Origin: Streptomyces scopuliridis RB72
Lineage (GTDB): Bacteria; Actinomycetota; Actinomycetes; Streptomycetales; Streptomycetaceae
Reading direction: 5' to 3'
Length of the DNA stretch: 39,086 bases
Assembly (NCBI RefSeq): GCF_000718095.1
Contig: NZ_JOEI01000041.1
Location: forward strand, 1-39,086
Part shown: piece by piece, positions 32,297 through 39,086 of the stretch
Layout: each line of letters begins with the position of its first letter
Numbering within the stretch: the first letter of the stretch is position 1
Notes under the pieces: generated by a model
Database searches by the model: none
Told to the model about the DNA's origin: nothing
The model's input: only the letters and a program-made list of their open reading frames with translations
Position numbers and translations under genes: made by a program

Positions 32297-35045
32297 TCAG
32301 AGAGGCGTCCTCTACCTCAGCGAACAGGACGTGCCGCACCGCCTTCTCGTGGCCTCGACTTGTGTCGTACAGATGGTGCGGACCTTCCTGGAGCAGCAGG
32401 AACAAGCGAATTCGGCCCGTCGAGTCCCCCAGAGCCACGATCGGAGCGTCGCCTTCACCGCCTAGAGCGAGGGCAGTCACATCGAGGCCCGCGTCTTCCG
32501 TGCTAAGCGATGAGTCGTCCGGAGACTCCCCAGCATCCGCCGCGGTGAGCACATGCATGAGGTTGGTCCGGGTCACCCGGCCGGTGGCCCATAGCGGCCA
32601 CCAGACGGGCGGCTCCCCTGCGAAAACCTCCTGGCCCACGGCTTGTGCGAGCACGGGCATGCCGAGCCGGGTCAGGTTCAGCGGGAGCACCTCGGCCCGC
32701 AGCGCGATGCCGTTCCCGATCTCGAAGGAGTTCGAACCGGGGTGTGCGCTCCACAGGTGGGCCTGGGCGGCTCTACGCGCGCTGCGGGAGCCAGAGGCGG
32801 AGTGGTGCCGGGAGACGCCGGCGGGATCGGCACGGGCCAGGAAACCCGGATCCAGCAGCAGCCGGTCCAATGCGCCCGGTTCGGCGCTGTCAACCGCGTG
32901 GTCGGGCAAATGACGCAGAAGGTAGGGGGAGGCGAGTTCCCAGAGGAGCGGGCCGTCCGGGGTTCCGCCGGCCCGGGGGATGACGTCCAGCAGGCCGGCG
33001 AACACCTGTCCCACCGACAGCGTCGGCAGGCTGCTGCTCGGCTCGCTGAAATACTCGTTCAGGCTCTGGTGGAAGAAGCGGTAGAGCCGACGTCCGTCGC
33101 TGTCGATACCGGTGCGAAGGTAGTAGGCCAGGTCCGCCAGTAGATCGCTGACCTCATCTCGAGTCGGCAGCCGGTCGTCGCCGTCATCATGCCGGAGGCT
33201 TGAGAGGACGACCGTGTGGATCAGGTCACGGGGCATTCCGCCACCGCGGGCATGTGCGACGGCGGAGAGGACGTGCGCTGCCCAGGGGCGTTCCACGAGC
33301 TGTTCTGCCACATGGAGCCGGAGCATGGCCGACAGGTCGCGCGGGGTGCGTTCACCCAGGGCGGCGGCCTCTTCCACGGTCGCCACCCCCTTCCCGCTGA
33401 GGTACTCGACGTACAGTGCGGCCAGCAAGAACGCCGACTGCGGCACAGATTTCAGGGCAGCTCCGATGCCCCGCACCAGCGGTGTGCGCAGGGCCTCGTC
33501 AGAGAACTGCGGCTGACCGGCGAGCAGATCGTCGGCGTATCTCCTCAGATCGTTCTCCAGTTGGCCCGACAGGGTCGACACATCGAGGTCCAAGAGTAGT
33601 TCGTCGGCATCACCCCCCGGTGTGTGCCGCCTGCCGAGGAGCACTCGGCAGGCCCGGCTGCCGTCGCTGCGCTTCCGGGCAAGCAGAGCCGCCAGAAAGT
33701 AACTCACGGCCGCAGGGGCGACGGCCTCGTCCAAAGCGTCGCACACGAGGATCACCGGGTCCCGGGTGGCCGCGATTCGCTCCACGAAAAGAACCGGGGT
33801 CCAGGTCTTGCCCACGCCCGGGGTAAGACCCAGCTGCGCCGCCATCGAAGCAATGATCTGAAGAGTGTCGCGTTGCCGGGCGTGCACTCCGACGAGGCCC
33901 GCATAGCGCCGCGCGGGGCGGTGGCCCGCGTCGATCCGGCTCAGCAGATGCCTTCCCAGCGGGGTGAGTTCAGGGTGGGCCAGGCAGACGACCACTCCAA
34001 GCAGCGAGGACTTCCCCGCCCCCGGACCTCCCGTCACCACCAGGAACGGATCAGGGCTTTCCAGCCAGTTCCGGATCCGAATCAGTTCCTGGTGACGCCC
34101 ACTGAAGAGACATCCATCGAAGGCGGCCCGCCCTGGAGTCGCGCCCGAAGCACGGGTGAAGAAGTGAGTGGGGTCCAGGACTGGATCGTACTGGGTCGCG
34201 ATCTCCCAGAGAGCAACGTCGAGACGCCTGCGCAACGCCGCATGCGGGTCAGAGGCGTAAGCAGGGTTGGCGAAGAACGGGGGCTGCTCGGCAAGCGCGG
34301 TCAGCCGAGGTGTACGCACAACCGTCTGCTTGTAGTCCGCACCCTGCGCGAAGAGTTGACGCTGCACTTCCTCGGCGACCGTCTCCACCGGAACATGCCG
34401 CAACGTCGGGGAGATGTCCCAGCGCCCTTCGTGTAAGCGCTCCAGCACTGAGGTCACTGCCTTGGTGAAACGGGCATCGAAAGCCTTCTCGTCGTGAGCG
34501 CAGGCTCCGATGACCCAGGTTCGCCGAGCCGCGTCCGCCACTGGATCTGCCAGTTGATAGAGGACGGCGGCACCAGCCCCGCAGACATCGAGCAGCAGCA
34601 ATGTCGGGGGAGCTTGCGGCGTGTGCTCAACCTCGTCGAGCCAACGCGAGACGTTGACGGCGGTGGTGGGAAGTCGGCCGGGGTCGCTGTCACCGACCGG
34701 CAGATAGAGTGCGCCGCTCCGTTGGGCACCGTGCCCGGCGAAGTGCACGATCACCGGTTCGCAAGAATCTAAGTCGTCGCCTGCCTCCTGCAACTTCCGC
34801 CAAGCGCCCTCCAGTTCAGTCAGTCCGGGATTGACCCACGTAACGGGACCGAGTGGCGTCCAGCCCGTCAGCCGGGAGGCTGTGTCGGCGAGTTGCCGAA
34901 TCGCTGGAGGAACGCTCGGCAGCGGCAGGAACGGTTCGGGGCTCGACGGATTCCATTCGCCGACCGGCTCGCCGTCATAGTCCCCGACACCCACGATCAG
35001 AATCCGCACCAAGGTCCCGCCAACCCCCGTTTCAGGCCCCTCCAC
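32178..35045 (-). CDS. Caspase-like/NACHT (STAND) NTPase, N-terminal part of the NLR-like protein
   Basis: 955 residues from a GTG at 35045. An alternative GTG lies at about 35010. The N-terminal domain is caspase-like (peptidase C14/CHAT fold): VIVHFAGHGAQRSG supplies His105 and LLLLDVCGAGAAV supplies Cys155, with the usual spacing. A NACHT/STAND NTPase follows, with Walker A LVVTGGPGAGKSSLLG (about 335-350) and Walker B VILVCDALDEA (431-441). A helical region leads to the first WD40 blades from about residue 850. Then the frame runs into the (TG)7 tract at codon 926 and ends 30 residues later. The natural protein would be about 1554 residues. Such NLR-like proteases act in bacterial antiviral or self/non-self immunity by oligomerising on a trigger and activating the protease. 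The specific trigger is unknown. Confidence 0.88.
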   Translation of the reverse strand: MEGPETGVGGTLVRILIVGVGDYDGEPVGEWNPSSPEPFLPLPSVPPAIRQLADTASRLTGWTPLGPVTWVNPGLTELEGAWRKLQEAGDDLDSCEPVIVHFAGHGAQRSGALYLPVGDSDPGRLPTTAVNVSRWLDEVEHTPQAPPTLLLLDVCGAGAAVLYQLADPVADAARRTWVIGACAHDEKAFDARFTKAVTSVLERLHEGRWDISPTLRHVPVETVAEEVQRQLFAQGADYKQTVVRTPRLTALAEQPPFFANPAYASDPHAALRRRLDVALWEIATQYDPVLDPTHFFTRASGATPGRAAFDGCLFSGRHQELIRIRNWLESPDPFLVVTGGPGAGKSSLLGVVVCLAHPELTPLGRHLLSRIDAGHRPARRYAGLVGVHARQRDTLQIIASMAAQLGLTPGVGKTWTPVLFVERIAATRDPVILVCDALDEAVAPAAVSYFLAALLARKRSDGSRACRVLLGRRHTPGGDADELLLDLDVSTLSGQLENDLRRYADDLLAGQPQFSDEALRTPLVRGIGAALKSVPQSAFLLAALYVEYLSGKGVATVEEAAALGERTPRDLSAMLRLHVAEQLVERPWAAHVLSAVAHARGGGMPRDLIHTVVLSSLRHDDGDDRLPTRDEVSDLLADLAYYLRTGIDSDGRRLYRFFHQSLNEYFSEPSSSLPTLSVGQVFAGLLDVIPRAGGTPDGPLLWELASPYLLRHLPDHAVDSAEPGALDRLLLDPGFLARADPAGVSRHHSASGSRSARRAAQAHLWSAHPGSNSFEIGNGIALRAEVLPLNLTRLGMPVLAQAVGQEVFAGEPPVWWPLWATGRVTRTNLMHVLTAADAGESPDDSSLSTEDAGLDVTALALGGEGDAPIVALGDSTGRIRLFLLLQEGPHHLYDTSRGHEKAVRHVLFAEVEDASLIVTCCDRERMCVCVGPDHGSLAAYDGAARCPDHCGSRGS
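32256..32269. repeat. (CA)7 dinucleotide tract at the frameshift
   Basis: Seven uninterrupted CA units, TG on the coding strand. The upstream frame has ATG at 32270-32268 and reads into the wrong phase after the tract. Five or eight units would put the WD40 codons (VWDRTTG) in frame. Simple-repeat slippage here would switch the protein on or off. Confidence 0.8.
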
Positions 35046-35084
35046 TTACGTCCGCCTGAGATGGTACCTAGGAAGGAGAGAGCC

Positions 35085-35207
35085 GTGACGCGGAAGTGCC
35101 CGCCGCCCGGCTCTTGTGATATGCGGATCGGAAAGATGCAATCGCCTGAGCGGAGCCCCAACGCCGAGGAGCGCCACCGACATGTCGGTGGCGCTCCTCG
35201 GTCGTAG
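35085..35207 (+). CDS. Possible small protein divergent from the NLR-like gene
   Basis: A 40-codon frame begins at a GTG with a good ribosome site (AAGGAG, 6 nt upstream). It encodes MTRKCPPPGSCDMRIGKM and ends in a Cys- and Arg-rich tail. The start lies 39 bp from the opposite-strand start of the caspase/NACHT gene. The 3' end overlaps a 38-nt palindrome, which would terminate its transcript. It could be a short regulatory peptide, a small RNA, or chance. Family not recognised, so confidence is low. Confidence 0.35.
   Translation: MTRKCPPPGSCDMRIGKMQSPERSPNAEERHRHVGGAPRS
35164..35201. terminator. Perfect 38-nt palindrome
   Basis: 35164-35182 is the exact reverse complement of 35183-35201, giving 19 bp with no loop bases. 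It acts symmetrically, so it could terminate transcription entering from either side. It lies between the NLR-like locus and the IS982 element. Confidence 0.7.
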
Positions 35208-35242
35208 AAGGGATCAGCCGCGGTCGCCGGTCTTCGGCAGCT

Positions 35243-36248
35243 AGATGATTGAGTCCAAGGGGTGTTGTCGCGGTCAGTGATCGTATGCGGTCAGCGATCG
35301 TTTGGTGGGTTGTCCGGTCTTGTCGTTGTGCCAGATCGCGGTGGTCAGCGCGAGGATGCGGGACAGGACCCGCACGGTGACGCCCGTTGGGCTCTTGGCG
35401 CCGTGTCGCTTCAGGTCAAGCTGTCCCTTGAGGGTCTGGTTGATCGACTCGATGGTCTGTCGCAGCGGCTTGAACAGGTGCGCCACGGCCCGTTCGGGTT
35501 CGCCCTTGCGGGCCGGACGCAGCAGCTCCAGGTGACGTTCGGTGAGGTCGTGCTCGAAGTCGCGTCCGTAGTAGTTCTTGTCGCCGATGATCGTCTGCCC
35601 GGGATGGCTGGCCCGGACCTCGGGCGCGGAGTCGAGCATGTCGCGCAGGGTCTCGCGTTCGTCGGCCTTCGCGCCGGTGGGCGCGAACAGGACCGGCAGT
35701 CCGCCCAGCGTGCAGACCAGGTGGAGGCGCAGACCCCAGAAGTACCGGGAGTGCGACGCGCAGTAGCCGTACTCCGCCCAGCCGGCCAGTTCCGAGCGTT
35801 TCGCGGTCTCCCGCGAGCAGCCGCAGCCGACCGGCGTGGAGTCGACCACCCACACGTCGTCGGTCCACAGCGAGGTGTCCTGAGCCAGAACCCTGATCAT
35901 GTGCCTGACCAGCTCACACGCGCCGCGCAACCGCTTGTTGTAGCCGGACTGCTGCGGCAGATACGGGAACAGGTGGCGAAAGTCCCGGCCCGCGCGGCGC
36001 AGCCACCGCCGCTCGGAGGTACAGCCGAGCAGCGCCGACATCACCGCCAGGGTTACCAGCTCGGCGTCACTGAGCGTGGGCGCGATCCCGGTCGCCGGAC
36101 GCCACGGGGCCAACCACGGCGAAGCCTTCAACTTGTCGTCGATCCGGGCATAGAGTGCTGTCGCGAGGGTGTCCAGGTTTGTCTTCACACACTGACCATG
36201 GGCGCCCTCGCGCCATGTCCGCAGGCAAACCCTTGGACTCATTCATCT
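35243..36248 (-). mobile_element. Intact IS982-family insertion sequence
   Basis: 1006 bp bounded by inverted repeats. The left end starts AGATGATTGAGTCCAAGGG and the right end, read inward, starts AGATGAATGAGTCCAAGGG (18 of 19 identical). AGCT flanks both ends (35239-35242 and 36249-36252), which I read as a 4-bp target duplication. Complete ends and an intact transposase suggest a recent insertion. Confidence 0.85.
35274..36188 (-). CDS. IS982-family transposase
   Basis: 304 residues from the GTG at 36188, beginning VKTNLDTLATALYARIDDKL. Longer in-frame openings run into the IS end. The conserved N-terminal region ATGIAPTLSDAELVTLAVMS and LFPYLPQQSGYNKRLRG fit the family. DDE catalysis is supported by DDVWVVDSTPVGC (Asp), TIIGDKNYYGRDFE (Asp) and LRQTIESINQTLKGQLDL (Glu). 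The length matches the family. With perfect element ends it is probably active. Confidence 0.92.
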   Translation of the reverse strand: MKTNLDTLATALYARIDDKLKASPWLAPWRPATGIAPTLSDAELVTLAVMSALLGCTSERRWLRRAGRDFRHLFPYLPQQSGYNKRLRGACELVRHMIRVLAQDTSLWTDDVWVVDSTPVGCGCSRETAKRSELAGWAEYGYCASHSRYFWGLRLHLVCTLGGLPVLFAPTGAKADERETLRDMLDSAPEVRASHPGQTIIGDKNYYGRDFEHDLTERHLELLRPARKGEPERAVAHLFKPLRQTIESINQTLKGQLDLKRHGAKSPTGVTVRVLSRILALTTAIWHNDKTGQPTKRSLTAYDH

Positions 36249-36252
36249 AGCT

Positions 36253-36515
36253 AGTGCTGTGACCGGGAAGGTTCACCGGGTTGGGTCGCGCTGATGACTC
36301 CCTCCGGCTCGGATGGGATCCGGGGGCGCAGCCCATGATGGCGATTCTTGAGAGGACGACCGACGTTGCCCCTCGCCTCACTTGATCTGGTTATCAACGG
36401 CTCGGGATGATTGGCATGCGTGATATTGGCGGCGATCCGGTGTTGCCTGGTCGATGAGGCAGGAGGGTGTGTCCCGGCCCTGCTCAAGGCTGTTCGGTGC
36501 TGGTTCGGAGCAGCC
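36253..36515. other. 263-bp region with no recognisable gene
   Basis: The sequence between the IS982 end and the HxlR stop codon has no frame with a domain. A stretch at 36253-36350 looks like a diverged transposon end, but I cannot assign a family. Confidence 0.4.
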
Positions 36516-37022
36516 CTACGACTCCGCGGGGGTGTTCGGTCGTGTCGCATATCGGTGGCGCATGGCGTCGCTGGCTGCGGGACCCGCGGTGAAGACATAG
36601 GTGTCGCTGTCGTCGAGCCGGCGGCCGGTCTTGGCGTCGACGACGACGGGCTCGACTTCCGCGCCGCTGTGCATGTCGATGAGGATCATGCTGCGTTCGG
36701 CCGGTGTGAGGCGGGAGTTGCCCCATGCGGCCAGGGCGACGATCACCGGTCGGAGGGAGTGCCCGAGTTCGGTGAGGACGTACTCGTGGCGTACGGGGTT
36801 GGTCTGGTAGGGCCGGCGCTGCAGTAGTCCGTCGGCGACGAGGGTTTTCAGCCGGGTGGTGAGCATGCTGGAGGAGATGCCCAGGCTCGCCTGGAACTGG
36901 TCGAAGCGCGTGTAGCCGTCGAAGGCGTCGTGGAGGATCAGCAGCGTCCACCACTCGCCTACGTGTTCCACCGTCGTGGACAGTGGGCACTCCCGGTCCT
37001 CCAGCCTGATCCGGCTTGCCAT
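36516..37022 (-). CDS. HxlR-family transcriptional regulator
   Basis: 168 residues from the ATG at 37022. The ATG at 37031 has the GAGAGG site touching it, so the later start spaces better. The HxlR fold is clear: ECPLSTTVEHVGEWWTLLIL with the early Cys, then HDAFDGYTRFDQFQASLGIS, SSMLTTRLKTLVADGLLQRR and PVRHEYVLTELGHSL. The C-terminal tail is longer than average and ends in a polar stretch. HxlR proteins commonly sense electrophiles or redox change through the conserved Cys. It is divergent from an SDR/SnoaL-like pair, and a dyad lies between them. Confidence 0.92.
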   Translation of the reverse strand: MASRIRLEDRECPLSTTVEHVGEWWTLLILHDAFDGYTRFDQFQASLGISSSMLTTRLKTLVADGLLQRRPYQTNPVRHEYVLTELGHSLRPVIVALAAWGNSRLTPAERSMILIDMHSGAEVEPVVVDAKTGRRLDDSDTYVFTAGPAASDAMRHRYATRPNTPAES

Positions 37023-37043
37023 GGTGGCCATCCTCTCGGTTAC

Positions 37044-37078
37044 TGCTAAAGTCGAAGTTAGTAGCTTCTATTTTAGCA
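37044..37078. promoter_or_regulatory. Dyad in the HxlR/SDR divergent promoter
   Basis: Outer arms TGCTAAA (37044-37050) and TTTAGCA (37072-37078) surround an inner GAAG...CTTC (37054-37057 with 37065-37068). The A/T-rich symmetry fits HxlR binding sites and is unlike the GC-rich surroundings. Positioned 22 nt from the HxlR start and 53 nt from the SDR start. Confidence 0.6.
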
Positions 37079-37130
37079 TTAATGACGGGAGCGGTGCCTT
37101 CTGCGCCCGCACCCGGGAACGGAGCACACC

Positions 37131-37916
37131 GTGACCACATCCATCAGCGAATCCCTCGAAGGCCGACGCGCTCTGGTCACCGGCGGTACCAAGGGCACCG
37201 GAGCCGCCATCGCCCGACGCCTTGCCCAGGCCAGCGCGACCGTGCTGGTCACGGCTCGTAGCCGCCCCGACGACGTCGAGGAGAAGGCGTTCATCCCCGC
37301 CGACCTGTCCAGCGCCCAGGGCGCCTCTCACGTGGCCGCCGAGGTGGACGCCCGCGCGGGAGGCGTCGACATCCTGGTCAACAGCCTCGGCGGGTCCGAG
37401 GCGCCGGCCGGAGGGTTCGCCGCGCTCGGCGAGGACGACTGGGCCAGGGAGCTGAACACGAACCTGCTGGCCGCCGTCCGCCTGGACCGCGCACTCCTGC
37501 CGCACATGATCGCCACAGGTAAGGGCGTGATCGTGCACGTCACCTCGATCCAGCGCCGCATGCCGCTGTGGAACGGAACCCTGGCCTACGCCGCCGCCAA
37601 GGCCGCCCTGACCACCTACAGCAAGGGCCTGGCCAACGAAGTCGCCCCGCACGGCATCCGCGTCAACACCGTCTCGCCCGGTTTCGTGCAGACCTCGGCC
37701 GCCGACAACCTCGTCGCCCGGATCGCCCACGACGCCGACATCACGCAGGAAGCGGCGCTGGGCCGGCTCATGGACTCCCTGGGCGGCATCCCGCTCGGCC
37801 GTCCCAACCGGCCCGAGGAAGTCGCCGAGCTCGTCGCCTTCCTCGTCTCCGACCGCGCCTCGGCCATCGTCGGCGCCGAACACGTCATCGACGGCGGCAC
37901 CACCCCCACCGTCTAA
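37131..37916 (+). CDS. Short-chain dehydrogenase/reductase
   Basis: 261 residues from a GTG with GGAG 8 nt upstream. The SDR signatures are complete. The nucleotide motif is [20 protein letters not shown] (TGxxxGxG), followed by [10 protein letters not shown] (NxxG-like) and [13 protein letters not shown] (catalytic Ser). [20 protein letters not shown] carries the YxxxK pair, and [11 protein letters not shown] follows. It is an NAD(P)-dependent oxidoreductase of the classical type. The substrate is unknown. It is divergent from an HxlR regulator and followed after 24 bp by a SnoaL-like protein, a common small cassette in streptomycetes. Confidence 0.93.
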   Translation: MTTSISESLEGRRALVTGGTKGTGAAIARRLAQASATVLVTARSRPDDVEEKAFIPADLSSAQGASHVAAEVDARAGGVDILVNSLGGSEAPAGGFAALGEDDWARELNTNLLAAVRLDRALLPHMIATGKGVIVHVTSIQRRMPLWNGTLAYAAAKAALTTYSKGLANEVAPHGIRVNTVSPGFVQTSAADNLVARIAHDADITQEAALGRLMDSLGGIPLGRPNRPEEVAELVAFLVSDRASAIVGAEHVIDGGTTPTV

Positions 37917-37940
37917 CCCGCCACCACCCCAAGGAGCGTC

Positions 37941-38300
37941 ATGCGCGACAACCAGCCCCGCACCATCAGCCCGGACACCCTGCCCGAGGTGATCACCCGC
38001 TACCTGACAGCGCACCGAGCCCACGACACCGCCACCGCACTCACGGCGTTCACCCGCGAAGCCACAGTGATCGACGACGGCAACACCTACGAGGGCATCG
38101 AGGCGATCGGGGAATGGCTCGACCGATCGGCCACCGAATTCACCTACACCATCCACCTCGCCAGCGCGCAGCAGACCGACGCAACCCGCTACATCGCCAC
38201 CCACCACCTCGAAGGCAACTTCCCCGGCGGGACCATCGATCTGCGCTACCAGTTCACACTCCGCGACGGCCTCATCGAACGCCTCGTCATCGAACCCTGA
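37941..38300 (+). CDS. SnoaL-like/NTF2-fold protein
   Basis: 119 residues from an ATG with AAGGAG at 5-6 nt. The cone-shaped alpha+beta barrel pattern is visible: ITRYLTAHRAHDTATALTAF, then TREATVIDDGNTYEGIEAIG and EWLDRSATEFTYTIHLA, ending in RYQFTLRDGLIERLVIEP. NTF2-fold proteins of this size include polyketide cyclases, ketosteroid isomerases and many of unknown role. It is co-transcribed with the SDR 24 bp upstream, so it probably acts on the same small molecule. Substrate unknown. Confidence 0.88.
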   Translation: MRDNQPRTISPDTLPEVITRYLTAHRAHDTATALTAFTREATVIDDGNTYEGIEAIGEWLDRSATEFTYTIHLASAQQTDATRYIATHHLEGNFPGGTIDLRYQFTLRDGLIERLVIEP

Positions 38301-38395
38301 GTCCCTGCCGGCGCCACCCGTTGCCGCCTCAGGCGAGAAGCCTCGCTCGCCCCGCAATCTCGGCGACTCACCTTCCTGCCAGGTCAGGCCGCCAA

Positions 38396-38999
38396 TCACA
38401 GGGGCCGTCCGCCCCAGCGGATGCCTTTCTCGCTGCGGATGCGGGCGCGTTCCTTGCGTTCGGCGGCCAGGACGTCGCGGTGGCGAGCGTTGGCGTTGCG
38501 CCACCGGAGGTAGGCGTGCAGGGCCCGGGTCTGAACGGTGTGGTTGGGGTGATTGGAGTTGGCGATGGTGAACTGCCGCAGCGGTCCGAAGTGGGCCTCG
38601 ATCGGGTTCGCCCAGGAGGCGTAGGTCGGGGTGAAGCACAGCTCGACCTTGTGCTTCTTCGCCCAGCAGCTGATGCCAGTGCCTTTATGGGCGGACAGAT
38701 TGTCCAGGATCACGTAGATCGGGGCACCGTCGGGCCGGGCGGCACGGATCGACTTCAGCGCGGCCAGCGTATTGGTGGCGCCCTTCCTGCGGCGGTTGAC
38801 GCCCCACAGGGTGTCGTCGCCGACCGAGTAGCAGCCGTGGAAATAGCGCACGCCGTGCGTGCGGTGGTATGTGGCGGGCAGCCGGTCAGGGTGTTTCCGC
38901 TCGGCCCAGCCCGAGCCGGCAGTGGGCCGGATCCCGAGCGGGCCGAACTCATCGAAGGCGAACGCCCGGTCCGGGAAGCGGCCAAGGGGGTCTTGACCC
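38396..38999 (-). pseudogene. IS630-family transposase, C-terminal part
   Basis: The catalytic half is present: RAFAFDEFGPLGIRPTAGSG (first Asp region), YVILDNLSAHKGTGI (second Asp) and FTPTYASWANPIEAHFGPL (Glu), with a normal C-terminal tail RIRSEKGIRWGGRPL and a stop at 38396. The HTH N-terminus is missing. At about 39000 the similarity ends and sequence belonging to an IS3-type element begins, so a later insertion cut this one. The longest frame, to 39061, includes unrelated codons from that element. Confidence 0.8.
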
Positions 39000-39059
39000 T
39001 TGATCCTGGACACACGAGACACTGGATCCTGAGGATCTGAGAACGGACATCTCGTGGTC

Positions 39060-39086
39060 ATGAAGAACTATCCGCCGCAGTTCAAG
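39060..39086 (+). CDS. IS3-family OrfA, first 9 codons (partial)
   Basis: ATG at 39060 followed by MKNYPPQFK, then the window ends. That N-terminus is very common for the IS3-family OrfA HTH protein (MKNYPPEFKADAV...) in Streptomyces. The end of the element would lie near 39000. Too little is visible to judge intactness. Confidence 0.6.

Overview
The window is high-GC actinobacterial DNA, almost certainly from a Streptomyces. The signs are strong G/C bias at third codon positions, GTG and TTG starts, Tat and Sec exported proteins, and many IS families common in streptomycetes (ISL3, IS110, IS5, IS982, IS630 and IS3 types). The dense IS remnants and small self-contained cassettes suggest an accessory region, such as a chromosome arm or island, rather than core genome. 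I saw no tRNA, rRNA or CRISPR array.

Left part (1-12.5 kb). After decayed transposase pieces (ISL3, IS110) comes a minus-strand polymorphic toxin locus. In transcription order it holds a secreted LamG-domain protein (12475-8732), a 21-bp perfect hairpin, a 2179-residue secreted RHS/YD-repeat protein with a C-terminal toxin tail (8561-2022), and 2 nt later a 117-residue protein in the immunity-gene position (2019-1666), followed by a terminator.

Middle part (12.5-29.4 kb). A 2-kb transposon graveyard is followed by regulator/enzyme cassettes. (a) An ArsR repressor and a divergent LLM-class F420/flavin oxidoreductase flank a perfect palindrome. (b) A nitroreductase sits between inverted pieces of an IS5-type transposase. 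(c) A TetR regulator lies upstream of a DHA2-type efflux pump and a translationally coupled M56 metalloprotease. A near-identical copy of the TetR palindrome recurs 2.3 kb away in front of a membrane protein/Tat-exported multicopper oxidase pair, so these probably form one regulon. (d) An NmrA-like NAD(P)-binding protein is divergent from a two-HTH Lrp/AsnC regulator. (e) A plus-strand catabolic set holds a phthalate-dioxygenase-reductase-like protein, a dienelactone hydrolase and a ferredoxin/metallo-beta-lactamase fusion. It ends in a terminator and an MFS gene truncated by an IS3-type remnant.

Right part (29.4-39.1 kb). The most striking locus is a minus-strand NLR-like conflict system. 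It consists of a caspase-like protease, a NACHT/STAND NTPase and WD40 repeats, with the WD40 region split by a frameshift exactly at a (CA)7/(TG)7 tract, and an overlapping alpha/beta-hydrolase gene. An eight-unit tract would restore a single protein of about 1554 residues, which suggests phase variation, a recent loss of function or a sequencing error. Next to it are a small divergent ORF ending in a 38-nt palindrome and an intact IS982-family element with 4-bp target duplications. An HxlR/SDR/SnoaL-like cassette and nested IS630 and IS3 pieces close the window.
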